In this document: positions 7,355 to 15,700 of the stretch, in pieces
How the letters are laid out: the number at the start of each line of letters is the position of its first letter
How positions within the stretch are numbered: the first letter of the stretch is position 1
Virus record (IMG/VR): IMGVR_UViG_3300027760_000040
Location: 1 to 42,629 of that record
DNA: 42,629 nt
Strand: one strand, 5' to 3'
Source of the DNA: a virus
Made by a program: the position numbers and the translations under genes
Notes under the pieces: generated by a model
What the model saw: the letters and a program-made list of their open reading frames with translations, nothing else
What the model was told of the DNA's origin: nothing
Database searches by the model: none

Positions 7355-8326
7355 TTAACTCCTATAACCTTGAGATTGTTTAGATTCAGTTGCGTAACGC
7401 TTAATCATTCGTGCTCGCTTGTTAGGATCATCCCAGAAGCCAGCATCTTTCATGGCCCTCACTTGCTCGGGGGATAGAGTAAATGAGTTTTTACTGCCAC
7501 TAGAGGCGATGTTTTCGCGTCCTGAACCCGTCACAATACTTCTCGGTTTGCGAGAAGACCTCTCGTCATGATTAACATTATATCTATGCGGTAACCGTTT
7601 TAGCAAGCGGTTATCTAACTCCTCCCAATATTCGGATGAATTGGGGTTCCAACCTTCTTTAACTAATTTCTGATCTATAACTTTTGCTATTTCAGAATCT
7701 TCGTCTTCACCCTTTGGGTCATACCAAGGGTTTCTATCCATCCAACGTGATGCTTGACGCTGCATCTCTGCATTATCTTGTTGGATAGGACGGTCTTGAG
7801 TAGATTGATTTGCTTGGGTTCTGAGGTTTTTTAACGCCTCAACTTGGCTGCGAGTTTCGTACCACATCTCTTGGGCCTTGGCCATGGCTTCGCCATCACC
7901 AGAACTAGCCGCCTCAGAGATTTTCATGCGGGCATATTGCAGTCTTAACTCTTGATCCTCGATTGTTTTATCAATTCGGGCAAGCTCAGAACTGTGGGTT
8001 TTTCGCTCCACTACCGCAAGTCGTTCTTGTAACTCTTGGTTTTGGCGCTGAAGGTTTTGTAACCGAATGTCTTTTTCTACATTCGATTGTTTAATATATT
8101 CCTTCTTGGCTCGGCGGCGTGCACGGCGTGCGGCACGGATGGCTTCGGTATCATCAGGCTGGTCAGCATCATCATCTACTGCACCACCTTCTGCGGCCTC
8201 TACCTCTTCCCGCGGCTCTTGTTCCTCTGTTTGAGGATTATCAATACCATCAGGCAGGTCTACAGTTGCAGAGCCGTCAGCGCCCTCAGATACTTTAATG
8301 TCTAGATTCTCGTCTTTATCACTCAT
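7355..8326 (-). CDS. Scaffolding protein (coiled-coil)
   Basis: The product has 323 residues. The N-terminus (1-60) is very acidic, followed by a basic helix (AIRAARRARRRAKKEYIKQ), then a long coiled-coil (about 85-180) rich in Gln, Glu, Leu and Arg. The C-terminal third is basic (YNVNHDERSSRKPRS and later MKDAGFWDDPNKRARMIKR). An acidic start, a coiled coil and a basic C-terminal capsid-binding tail are the hallmarks of phage scaffolds such as those of P22 and T7. It lies between the GroES-like gene and the capsid block, as expected. Function is inferred from architecture and order. Confidence 0.75.
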   Translation of the reverse strand: MSDKDENLDIKVSEGADGSATVDLPDGIDNPQTEEQEPREEVEAAEGGAVDDDADQPDDTEAIRAARRARRRAKKEYIKQSNVEKDIRLQNLQRQNQELQERLAVVERKTHSSELARIDKTIEDQELRLQYARMKISEAASSGDGEAMAKAQEMWYETRSQVEALKNLRTQANQSTQDRPIQQDNAEMQRQASRWMDRNPWYDPKGEDEDSEIAKVIDQKLVKEGWNPNSSEYWEELDNRLLKRLPHRYNVNHDERSSRKPRSIVTGSGRENIASSGSKNSFTLSPEQVRAMKDAGFWDDPNKRARMIKRYATESKQSQGYRS

Positions 8327-8334
8327 GTTTCACC

Positions 8335-8754
8335 TCACAAAAATGCTTTCATTGAAAGCGGGTCACCAGTTAGCTTGGCAATAACTTCATGATCATTCAA
8401 AATCATAAACAAAGACGGCTCTTCATTTTCTTTTTCGCCGGGCACTTGAACCTCCCAACGATCTCCACCCCATTTAGGGACACGGATGTAATCACCCACT
8501 TGGCACCAAGTTCCTTCTGGCCATCCTTGCATTGTGTCACGATGTTTGAAAGCCAATGGGCCAAGAGCAATCACTTTTGCAACCATGTTCTGCCACTTCT
8601 CTGTCTCTTGTGTTTCGTGAGGCAAAAAAATACCAGATTTTGTTTTTTTAACAGCGCGGCGCAATTGCACCAAAATACGCCCACCAAGCGGCAACGCGCC
8701 TGGCTCTACTGCGGGGAAAGCCCACGCCAACTCATTCTCTCGTTCACTCATCAT
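8335..8754 (-). CDS. GroES-like co-chaperonin (Cpn10 family)
   Basis: The product has 139 residues. The core from about residue 18 (ALPLGGRILVQLRRAVKKT, then SGIFLP) through VAKVIALGPLAF, the GDYIRVPKWGG turn and the final EVIAKL matches the GroES pattern of P-G-R-LV, SGI-LP, G-V-A-G, GD-V and the last strand. A GroES ring caps GroEL during folding. Phage versions (T4 gp31 is the classic case) help the host GroEL fold the capsid protein. The mobile loop would be around residues 36-52. Placement next to scaffold and capsid supports a capsid-folding role. The start is ATG 8754 or the next codon; the start overlaps the stop of the upstream gene. Confidence 0.75.
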   Translation of the reverse strand: MMSERENELAWAFPAVEPGALPLGGRILVQLRRAVKKTKSGIFLPHETQETEKWQNMVAKVIALGPLAFKHRDTMQGWPEGTWCQVGDYIRVPKWGGDRWEVQVPGEKENEEPSLFMILNDHEVIAKLTGDPLSMKAFL

Positions 8755-8926
8755 CGTCTTCCTTTAACAATTTATTTAAAATGTCTAAGGCTTGTTTTAA
8801 GCCACTATGTTCACCTACAAGGCGTTGATACGTTTCCCAGTTAACAGCGTTTCCTGCTGCAAGAGATGCGGCTATTTCAGCCTGACGTAACTTGATCTCG
8901 CCTATAAGATCCGAAATTGTGTTCAT
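8744..8926 (-). CDS. Small helical protein, unknown function
   Basis: The product has 60 residues and is almost entirely helical (ISDLIGEIKLRQAEIAASL, then HSGLKQALDILNKLLKEDDDE), with an acidic end. It overlaps the start of the GroES-like gene by 11 bases and follows the preceding 51-residue gene with no gap (TAAATG). It may be a helper of head assembly, inferred only from its place in the module. Confidence 0.65.
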   Translation of the reverse strand: MNTISDLIGEIKLRQAEIAASLAAGNAVNWETYQRLVGEHSGLKQALDILNKLLKEDDDE

Positions 8927-9082
8927 TTACTTTTTCTTAGCTTGTGACAGACCTCCTTGTGGTTTTGAGCCGTTTGATTGGCCTTTGGGTTGCATACTGG
9001 TGCCATCAAGTTTCTCGCCCGCTGCAATACGCTTGTGTTGTGGCACGTTAATGCTCTTTTGTTCTTGATCACTGGTAGCCAT
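8927..9082 (-). CDS. Small basic Gln/Lys-rich protein, unknown function
   Basis: The product has 51 residues and starts inside the last codons of the portal gene (14-base overlap) with a good GGAGG Shine-Dalgarno. The sequence (MATSDQEQKSINVPQHKRIA, then Lys/Gly/Gln-rich, ending AKKK) looks disordered and basic. It is easy to miss because it is short, but overlap, ribosome-binding site and tight packing on both sides support it. Its role is unknown. Confidence 0.6.
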   Translation of the reverse strand: MATSDQEQKSINVPQHKRIAAGEKLDGTSMQPKGQSNGSKPQGGLSQAKKK

Positions 9083-11570
9083 ATGGGCCTCCTTGTTTGC
9101 TAGTTAAAGTAAGTGCAGTTTTTGTCTGCTCGTTTTGCAACTTGACGGCATCTCTGGTCAAGCGTGCAGATTCGATACGCTCTTTGGTTTCGTTGTCGCC
9201 CTGAGCAATAGCCATCTTGAGTTGCAATTCTTCTTGGGCAAGCGCCATGTCGTCTTGATGCTTTTGCATGTTGAGCTGGACATCTGCTTGATCCCTTTGT
9301 GCGCGGCGCTGGGTTTCCGCCATGCTAGTATCCATAAGGACTTGAGCCTCTGGAGTCATTGGGGCCTTGGGTTGGAACTGTTGCAGTTGCTGCATCATCT
9401 GTTGGATGATCGGCATGATCTGCTGGAAGGTCTGTACGCTGTCTTGGTTGACGTGCTGGCCAGCTAAAGCAAACAGCTTGTCAATCTTGGGGGTAACGTC
9501 TTCCACGTCGTAGTCTGTAACAGGCTTGCCAAGGGACTTGTGTACATACCCATTCATGCGGTTGAGATACCACAGGGTCAAATGCTGCTTGATGTGCTCC
9601 ATCACATGGGGGATAAATGCGGGAGCAATCATTGGGTTTGCGCCAAGGATTGGGTCTTTGGCGAAGTCCAAGTGGCTCTGAATGTGGGCTAGGTGGTCTT
9701 GCTCCATATAAGCAAAAGCAGACTGTCCAATAGCCATAGCCACGTTCTCGTTGGCAGAATCCCGCTTCTCAGGATCAGGAACGTCCTTCATCAACTCATT
9801 GACGCCTGGCACCTTGATCTGCTTCAAGAAGCGCTCAATCACAGACTTGCGGTTAAACAGGTCGGGGTGCTTCTCCATAACCTGCATGACGGCCTGTATT
9901 TGGGCCATACGCTGCGTTTCAGAGAAGATGTGGGGGTCAGACACAGGAACTACGTCTGTGTTGCGCTTGAAGTCTTCACGGGTGATTTCTAGGTCTTCAA
10001 CCACGTCACCCTTTTGCATGTCGTCCAAGTACCAGCGGTTCAGCCTAGCAAGAACCTTGAGCACGCGGCTTTGGCTTGCGTGGAGTCGGGCATGGATGGC
10101 AGCAAACACGGCAGCACCCTGCTCAATCAGGGCTTGGGTAGTCCCAACGGGGGCTTGTGCAGTTACGTCAGCAATCTTCTCTTCCGCGGTAGTAATAACT
10201 CCCTTGGCGGCTTTCTCTAAAAAGCCCATCAGGGAGAACAATACAGGGCTGGGCGCGTTAAAGGGTAGCGGCATGGCAATCTTGCGAACGTCATCCACGC
10301 CAGGCGCACCCTCGATCTCCACCACTTGGGTGACCTCAACTTGTTGGCTCTGCCCGCTGATTTTGCCGCCTTTGAGCTTCAGCATGGTTGGGGCGTTGTT
10401 GATATGGGCTGAGTCTAATAAAGCTCTCAGAGAGCCTGTAAGGGCTGCTGCCAAGCCTCCAATGAGGTGGGGCAATCCAACAGCATACGCTCCACGCCAT
10501 GGAATGAATTTGAATTCAATCAGCCAATCCAGCTTGGACATGGTGTCATCACCATCTTCCCAGTTGCGGTACAGACCAATAACTTTGCTCTCAATGTCGT
10601 CAATCATCAAGATATAGGGCGCAGACTCTCCCTTGGTGTAGGAGTCGTCTTCCAGCTCAAGCCATGTATACACATGGTATATACGCCTTACGCCGTCTTC
10701 ATTCTCGTCAAACTTCTTACCCTCAATCTTGTCGGTAGCTTTCTCGGAGCGGGTTTGTTCTGGCTCCATAGTGGCACGGATGTAACTTGTGTCACGATAC
10801 AGACCTGAGCTGATGCGGCGCTTAAATTCCCAATCCGTGATGTCCATCACCTCGGTGACGCGCTGGGCTGTGTAGAAGTTTGCCGCGGAGAATGGGAGTA
10901 AGATGTTGTCGATAGGAACAAACTCAGCGCAGGGACGCTTCTTGTTCTCGTCATACCAGATCTTCATGAATTGAGATCCGCCCAATGGGAGTTGGGTGAG
11001 CAGTTGCTCTTGCTCATCACGGAACTCTTCAATCTGCTCGGTAAGTTGCCAGTTCATGAAGTCACGCTTACGCTCGGCAACCTCAGTCTTCTCCTTGTCC
11101 ACGTCACCCAGAATCTTGGTGCGGGTTGGGCCATCTGGTGGGAACAGCTCTTTAATAGCGCGAGCAGCAAAGTCCACACAGGCTTCAGCCATTACGGGGT
11201 GGACTACCTTAGAAGCGCCTATGAAGTTAGCACCGCCTGGCGCATCATTGCCCATACCTGTGCGGCGGATGCCTTCTTCATACTGCTTGTCGCGCTGTGA
11301 GCGGGCTTCTTTATCTTTATCAATCAAGCCAAGATAGCGCAGGGAAATCTTGTCCAGCTCCCAAGGGTCTATGTCTTCAGCAAGGTTTGAGTAGAAGTCT
11401 TCGTCTTCGTCAGGGCCTTTAAAGTTATCCATAGTGACCACAGCAGAGCCATCAGGTAGTTCTTCTATGCTGGATTCTTCTAGGTCTAGCTCCACCTCCA
11501 TGCCTTGATCTTCAGGTGCAGGTGGTTCATTTCGACCAAACTCTGGGTCGATGGGGAATTCTGTTGCCAT
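9069..11570 (-). CDS. Portal protein (P22-like large portal)
   Basis: The product has 833 residues, in the range of large podovirus portals (P22 gp1 has 725). The N-terminus is acidic. The body carries portal-like sections: DFAARAIKELFP, the clip and stem region around QLPLGGSQFMKIWY, and KFIPWRGAYAVGLPHL. The last 150 residues form a long Gln-rich helix (IMPIIQQMMQQLQQFQ and on) like the barrel domain that P22-type portals project into the head. It forms the dodecameric channel through which DNA is packaged and ejected. Position between the terminase and scaffold genes fits. It ends inside the next gene and starts 3 bases after the polyvalent protein gene. Confidence 0.85.
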   Translation of the reverse strand: MATEFPIDPEFGRNEPPAPEDQGMEVELDLEESSIEELPDGSAVVTMDNFKGPDEDEDFYSNLAEDIDPWELDKISLRYLGLIDKDKEARSQRDKQYEEGIRRTGMGNDAPGGANFIGASKVVHPVMAEACVDFAARAIKELFPPDGPTRTKILGDVDKEKTEVAERKRDFMNWQLTEQIEEFRDEQEQLLTQLPLGGSQFMKIWYDENKKRPCAEFVPIDNILLPFSAANFYTAQRVTEVMDITDWEFKRRISSGLYRDTSYIRATMEPEQTRSEKATDKIEGKKFDENEDGVRRIYHVYTWLELEDDSYTKGESAPYILMIDDIESKVIGLYRNWEDGDDTMSKLDWLIEFKFIPWRGAYAVGLPHLIGGLAAALTGSLRALLDSAHINNAPTMLKLKGGKISGQSQQVEVTQVVEIEGAPGVDDVRKIAMPLPFNAPSPVLFSLMGFLEKAAKGVITTAEEKIADVTAQAPVGTTQALIEQGAAVFAAIHARLHASQSRVLKVLARLNRWYLDDMQKGDVVEDLEITREDFKRNTDVVPVSDPHIFSETQRMAQIQAVMQVMEKHPDLFNRKSVIERFLKQIKVPGVNELMKDVPDPEKRDSANENVAMAIGQSAFAYMEQDHLAHIQSHLDFAKDPILGANPMIAPAFIPHVMEHIKQHLTLWYLNRMNGYVHKSLGKPVTDYDVEDVTPKIDKLFALAGQHVNQDSVQTFQQIMPIIQQMMQQLQQFQPKAPMTPEAQVLMDTSMAETQRRAQRDQADVQLNMQKHQDDMALAQEELQLKMAIAQGDNETKERIESARLTRDAVKLQNEQTKTALTLTSKQGGPYGYQ

Positions 11571-11573
11571 TAT

Positions 11574-14500
11574 TTACTTCCTTCTAAACTTCGCGTCGTT
11601 CACGGCCATATACATTACGTCTAAGCTAACATCGCCACCCTTTTTAAATGGTGCGCCTTCAATAATTCGCCCACCATCACTCATATCAGGGTCTGTGTTA
11701 AATACAGCTCCGCCAGCAGCTTTCTTTTCTTCTGCTAATAAATCAGGAGCAGCAAGACCTGCGGCAGCAGCAGTTGCGGCTGTCTTGCGTAAAGGATCAA
11801 ACGCAGCAAAACGTGAGCGAATCTGGTCAGGCTCAAACACTACGCCAACGTCAATCAGTCTAGATGGGCCACCACCTGGGTCATATGTGTTCTTTAGAAT
11901 TAGGGCGTCATTGCCCGACATTAGAGCTTGGTCAACTAAGTCGGAATAGCTTTGATCACGATATGGCTTGCCTTCAAAGTCATATACCATGGGGTTCTCG
12001 TACCGCAAAGCCACAGGCATCACGTTGCCACCCTCTTGAGTCTTTTCAATCAAAGCACGTTCGTTCCTAACCGATTGAAATTTGTTAATCTTGTCCAAAA
12101 TCTTTTCTGAGGATTTTTCTCCAACGATATTAACTAACTCTTTTTTCAAGCCCTCTAACTGTGGATTACTGTAGGAGTTGTACCAGCCATAAGGCATAAG
12201 CTCTTTAAATTTTTTGTCATATGCCTCGTAATCTGCTTGAGACATATTTTTGAAACGCTCAGAGTTTTCAGGGCCATACCAAGCATTCTTGATGCCCTCA
12301 AGCATTTCGTCTCTAGCATCACCGTACTTTGCAACTAAACTTTGAGCGTATTGCATTCGTGTAATTTCAGAGTCCTCAGCGATTTGCATTTGTTTATCGT
12401 ACTCATTCCAATCGCCGCGCATTTCTGCGGCCTTGGCTTTTCGCATCGCATCCTTGTATTCCCTTGACCCACCAATTAAAGCGTACCCAGAAGCCGTCTC
12501 AGGGCCATGGCCTTCCATGGACACGGTGTTGAGCTTGGCAATTTCTTCTTCAGAAATGCCCATCTTCCGCAACAAATCTTCAGCGGCTGGATCAGTTGAT
12601 TTCTTGAGCATAGACTCAGGAGGGTTCAATGGATCTCTCGCAAAAAAGAAGCCCTTCTTAGCACTCTGCGCTCCAGTAGTCTCGCCAAGCAAGTCAGTGC
12701 GAAAATTGTTGATGTCGCCAGTTGTGCCGTGATACCAACTGTCATCGTAGCCTTGCTGAAGCATTCTAGTGCGAGGGTCTGCCGACTGACCAACCGCCCC
12801 CGCCCTTTGTTGGGCTAGGCGCAGCGCTTCTTCTTGTGGATACTTAAAGGTTTGCTTTTGAGGAGCATTCTGCAACCCTTGGGTTCCTTCTGGGTAGTTA
12901 ATAGCTTTCCATTGCTCAAACGATAGAGGCTTCTGCTTCTGTGTCTGCCCCTTTACTGCTTCGTTGTATTGGGGCATTAGGGCTTGCTTGGCAGCACTCT
13001 TGGCGGCTGCTTCAGCCCTTAGTACAGCTTGCTTCTCTAGCTCTCTTGTAGCTACGGCAGACTTAACTGCTTTGCCAGCCATTCCACCTATACCAAACTT
13101 CTGATCCTCTACTTCCATCATCATGGCGTCAAGGTTGTCGGAGACGAGTCCACCCGAACGGTATTCATGAGGCTTATTAAGCTCATTAATATAAGTGGTG
13201 TAATCATCCAAAAATTGTTGATCAATGGGTTGAGACACGGCCTCATTACGCTTCTCAATTGCGCCAATTGCAGCGTTGCGTAAAGATTCCTTGGTATAGG
13301 GTATTTTGTTTTCTCGCTGCATCAATTCTTGTTTGATGGGATTCATAGTGCGGTAAAACAAGGCCTCAACATCAACCAAGTCATTTAGGCGTCCAAGGTG
13401 TTCTCCGCTGAAGTCAGTGTCATATGGGAACTTCCAAGGCGATGGAGAGAGTTTCATGCCAGTGGGGGTGTTGCGGATGACCGATGAACCAATCACTCCT
13501 TTGCCAACTCCACGCAATGGCTCATAGGTGGTGGCATTCATCAAGTCCTCAGCATTAAACCCAAGCTTCTCTTGAGAACTTTTTTGCCAAATAAGCCTAT
13601 CAGCAATCGCCTTACGCAGTTCGCCCGAAGGAACATTCATGCCTTCGCCAGTATATATTTGATCTAAGCCCTCTGGATTTGTAAAACCCTTGAATTCAGC
13701 AAAAGGCTTTTGACCTTTGTATTTGGCAATCGGCGGGGTAAAGTTCCGCACCATATCGCTCAACTCATCAGCTTGTTTTTGAGTCAACTCACCAGTTATT
13801 AGCTTGTTGTTGATCATGTCAAAGACAAACTCGCTGTACGGCAAGGCGTAATCTTCGCCACGAAAGCCCATAGTAATTGGGAAATGCAACACCTCACCAG
13901 TGCCGCCACGACCAAGACTTTCTTGTGTGGCAACATCTGAACGAGTTTTAACTCGTTTGGCTATTTCTGAACCTGAAGCGCCAGCAATACCTTTTTTTAC
14001 ATGACCTGTATCAAAGGAATACGGGACGCCGCCATGAGTCTTGCGGAATATTTGGTTGGGCAGATCAACGCCAGAAACTTGAGTGGTTTTAACATTTCGG
14101 CTTTGATTATCCCAAGGGAGCACCAAGGCGTTTGCGCCCTGAAACTTACTAATGTCAAATGGTTCATTAGGATTCAATCCAGTAGCTTGTTCATTGACAA
14201 AGCGCGTGCCCACTAATGGATCTGGATTCTTTTCTGTGGTCTTGCGATAGCCAACAGATGGCTGGGTCTGCGCCGCTAGTTCTTTGCGTCTGCCCTCTGC
14301 CTCAAGAGCCGCCTGACGATTTGCCCTTGCTTGAGCGCCTAAACGCTTGGCAATATCCGGCTCTTCATCAATAAGATTTGAAACAATAATCCCTGGCTTA
14401 TTAGAAGCAGGATTAACAACTGGCATGGCCAGACCCTGCTTAAACATATAGTCTTCAAGGGCTTGGCCAACCACAGGCTTTGCAGCTTTAACTGCTTGCT

Positions 14501-14900
14501 TGGTAGCTTGTTTGGCGGCTGGCCCCATCACGTTCTGTAAGGCGACGGCTTCAGGCAGAACAGGAGGCAGCTTGTATTTGGTTTCTAGTTGCTCTAAGAA
14601 GTTACCCACGTTACCAACGTAGTCCATGCCCTTCTCAGTAGTAGGGATGTACATGCGCTGGTTGATGTATTCTTGGGCGGCGTCTTCGCCTTTAATGGCT
14701 CTAGTAGGCAGCGATCCGACAGTAGCCAATATGCCAGAGCCAAAGGTTCTAGCCGCCTCTAAAGCAGCATACGCTTTGTCTAGCGGCGATAGCTTGGCAT
14801 CCCTAGCAGACTTCTCACGAAGTTGCTCATCTATAAGTCTCTGGCCCTGCAAAAGGTTTGCGCGGGTCGGCACATCAAATGGGATGCCTTTATCGGCCAT
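11574..14900 (-). CDS. Large polyvalent protein with ADP-ribosyltransferase-like domain
   Basis: The product has 1108 residues from ATG 14900, which has GAGGT six bases upstream; a longer reading to 14948 lacks a ribosome-binding site. Residues 1-200 are helical and basic. Around 250-330 there is a section with THGGVPYSFDTGHVKKG that resembles segments of other phage polyvalent proteins. From about 718 a second unit begins with WYHGTTGDINNF, continues with KKGFFFARDP, later VMPVALRYENPMVYD, and ends near 1020 with VVFEPDQIRS. That order matches the ART-PolyVal type of ADP-ribosyltransferase (H, aromatic, Q/E triad). The C-terminus has KKAAGGAVF and FKKGGDVSL, like other virion proteins here. 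It is probably carried in the head and injected, then modifies host proteins. The fold call is good; targets are unknown. Confidence 0.65.
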   Translation of the reverse strand: MADKGIPFDVPTRANLLQGQRLIDEQLREKSARDAKLSPLDKAYAALEAARTFGSGILATVGSLPTRAIKGEDAAQEYINQRMYIPTTEKGMDYVGNVGNFLEQLETKYKLPPVLPEAVALQNVMGPAAKQATKQAVKAAKPVVGQALEDYMFKQGLAMPVVNPASNKPGIIVSNLIDEEPDIAKRLGAQARANRQAALEAEGRRKELAAQTQPSVGYRKTTEKNPDPLVGTRFVNEQATGLNPNEPFDISKFQGANALVLPWDNQSRNVKTTQVSGVDLPNQIFRKTHGGVPYSFDTGHVKKGIAGASGSEIAKRVKTRSDVATQESLGRGGTGEVLHFPITMGFRGEDYALPYSEFVFDMINNKLITGELTQKQADELSDMVRNFTPPIAKYKGQKPFAEFKGFTNPEGLDQIYTGEGMNVPSGELRKAIADRLIWQKSSQEKLGFNAEDLMNATTYEPLRGVGKGVIGSSVIRNTPTGMKLSPSPWKFPYDTDFSGEHLGRLNDLVDVEALFYRTMNPIKQELMQRENKIPYTKESLRNAAIGAIEKRNEAVSQPIDQQFLDDYTTYINELNKPHEYRSGGLVSDNLDAMMMEVEDQKFGIGGMAGKAVKSAVATRELEKQAVLRAEAAAKSAAKQALMPQYNEAVKGQTQKQKPLSFEQWKAINYPEGTQGLQNAPQKQTFKYPQEEALRLAQQRAGAVGQSADPRTRMLQQGYDDSWYHGTTGDINNFRTDLLGETTGAQSAKKGFFFARDPLNPPESMLKKSTDPAAEDLLRKMGISEEEIAKLNTVSMEGHGPETASGYALIGGSREYKDAMRKAKAAEMRGDWNEYDKQMQIAEDSEITRMQYAQSLVAKYGDARDEMLEGIKNAWYGPENSERFKNMSQADYEAYDKKFKELMPYGWYNSYSNPQLEGLKKELVNIVGEKSSEKILDKINKFQSVRNERALIEKTQEGGNVMPVALRYENPMVYDFEGKPYRDQSYSDLVDQALMSGNDALILKNTYDPGGGPSRLIDVGVVFEPDQIRSRFAAFDPLRKTAATAAAAGLAAPDLLAEEKKAAGGAVFNTDPDMSDGGRIIEGAPFKKGGDVSLDVMYMAVNDAKFRRK

Positions 14901-14908
14901 GGTTAACC

Positions 14909-15088
14909 TCAGTGTGTTTGTAGTTCGCCAGCTCGGCGCTTCACACAAGCATCCAAGTCATCTTGAATCAGCTTGATGATCTCTTCCGTCACTCGCAACA
15001 CATACACGTTCTGGTCGTTACCAATTGGCTCTTTGTAGAAACGAAGGATAAATTCGTCAGCAACATTTAGTTCAATAAAGTTTTTCAT
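14909..15088 (-). CDS. Small protein (59 residues) upstream of the polyvalent gene
   Basis: The product starts MKNFIELNVADEFILRFYKE and ends in a helix (VTEEIIKLIQDDLDACVKRR). Its stop (TGA) lies in the ribosome-binding region of the next gene, 8 bases before ATG 14900. AAAGG about 10 bases upstream serves as Shine-Dalgarno. Normal codon use and tight packing support it as a real gene. No family is recognised. Confidence 0.65.
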   Translation of the reverse strand: MKNFIELNVADEFILRFYKEPIGNDQNVYVLRVTEEIIKLIQDDLDACVKRRAGELQTH

Positions 15089-15094
15089 TGGGTT

Positions 15095-15229
15095 TTAACC
15101 TTTCAGGGCTACATCATACTCTTTAAGCAAAGGTTTGGCTAGGGTGGATATTGATCCTGCCCGCTCCGAATGTACGATATGTTGCTCGTATATTCCAAGT
15201 GCCCATGAGGGATTGATTCGCTTATACAT
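15095..15229 (-). CDS. Mini-protein (44 residues)
   Basis: The product starts MYKRINPSWALGIYEQH and ends TLAKPLLKEYDVALKG. The ATG at 15229 has TAGG 4 bases upstream and the stop lies 6 bases before the start of the 59-residue gene. Balanced amino-acid use and gene packing argue for coding. No homologue is recognised. Confidence 0.5.
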   Translation of the reverse strand: MYKRINPSWALGIYEQHIVHSERAGSISTLAKPLLKEYDVALKG

Positions 15230-15276
15230 ATGGCCTAGTTTCTTCCACCTGAGTTACCGTATGCTTTACCAGTCGG

Positions 15277-15441
15277 TCAATCAACGCTGGTCGCCTTTTG
15301 CTCGCGGGTGTAACGAGTGCGGTGTTTATTGGGTTCAGTCCATGCAGACCATTTAGCTGACGCGCCCTGACGGCTGTCTCGGTAACAAAAAAGCCACTTA
15401 CTACTGCCCCGTAGTGGTTCCCCAGTAGCGGGGCGAGGCAT
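15277..15441 (-). CDS. Mini-protein (54 residues), start inside a terminator-like hairpin
   Basis: The product begins MPRPATGEPLRGSSKWLF and continues with a Trp- and Arg-rich stretch (KWSAWTEPNKHRTRYTREQ). The composition looks like a real protein. However, its ATG at 15441 lies within a strong hairpin followed by a U-run, so full-length translation requires read-through of that hairpin. A weak AAGATGAAG lies upstream in place of a Shine-Dalgarno. Alternatively the coding signal is an old remnant and the segment acts only as RNA. Confidence 0.4.
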   Translation of the reverse strand: MPRPATGEPLRGSSKWLFCYRDSRQGASAKWSAWTEPNKHRTRYTREQKATSVD

Positions 15442-15454
15442 GAGTAAATGGCTT
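15386..15454 (-). terminator. Terminator / attenuator hairpin in a leader RNA
   Basis: Minus-strand RNA forms a 12-bp outer stem (AAGCCATTTACT with AGTAAGTGGCTT, one G-U pair) that encloses a GC-rich inner hairpin (GCCCCG ... CGGGGC), and six U residues follow (15392-15387). It lies only about 25-90 bases after the predicted start of the promoter at 15485-15514. Transcripts from that promoter would therefore mostly end here as a roughly 90-nt RNA unless read-through occurs. It would also end transcripts coming from the terminase genes. Confidence 0.6.
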
Positions 15455-15484
15455 CATCTTGTTGACCACTACGACAACAACGCC

Positions 15485-15514
15485 ATTGTACATCGGCAAA
15501 CAACAGGGTGTCAA
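15485..15514 (-). promoter_or_regulatory. Sigma70-type promoter upstream of the portal/head operon
   Basis: On the minus strand a perfect -35 (TTGACA, 15514-15509), an 18-base spacer and a -10 of TACAAT (15490-15485) are present, with transcription expected to start near 15478. It is the best consensus promoter in the window and points toward the mini-genes, polyvalent protein, portal and capsid genes. Confidence 0.7.
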
Positions 15515-15700
15515 TTAACCTATTAGGTTATCAATGTCCAACTGGTTATCTATCCATGTTGACAGGCTCTCGCATAGTCTCTCAATAGCTTCCTGACCGT
15601 TGAGAGGATCGTTGAGCAGCTCTCTCAATGCTCTGTGGTCAGCCACTATCTCAAACCTGCCATCACATAAGTGAGTGGTCACTATCTCATCATACTGCAT
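15515..15700 (-). CDS. Small acidic protein overlapping the terminase end
   Basis: The product has 61 residues starting MQYDEIVTTHLCDGRFEIVA and ending in a helix (AIERLCESLSTWIDNQLDID). Its ATG at 15700 overlaps the last codons of the terminase large subunit by 11 bases, with AAAGAGAA as Shine-Dalgarno. The promoter for the next unit lies in its last codons and just after its stop, so it ends the terminase operon. Function is unknown. Confidence 0.6.
   Translation of the reverse strand: MQYDEIVTTHLCDGRFEIVADHRALRELLNDPLNGQEAIERLCESLSTWIDNQLDIDNLIG

Noticed and set aside
9751-10617. 288-codon open frame on the plus strand opposite the portal gene
   Set aside because: Lies wholly antisense to a well-supported gene, has no ribosome-binding site and a Ser/Arg/Pro-biased composition typical of antisense frames.
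15222-15503. 93-codon minus-strand frame over the leader hairpin region
   Set aside because: Runs through the promoter -10 and hairpin and overlaps the better 54- and 44-residue frames; no start signal.
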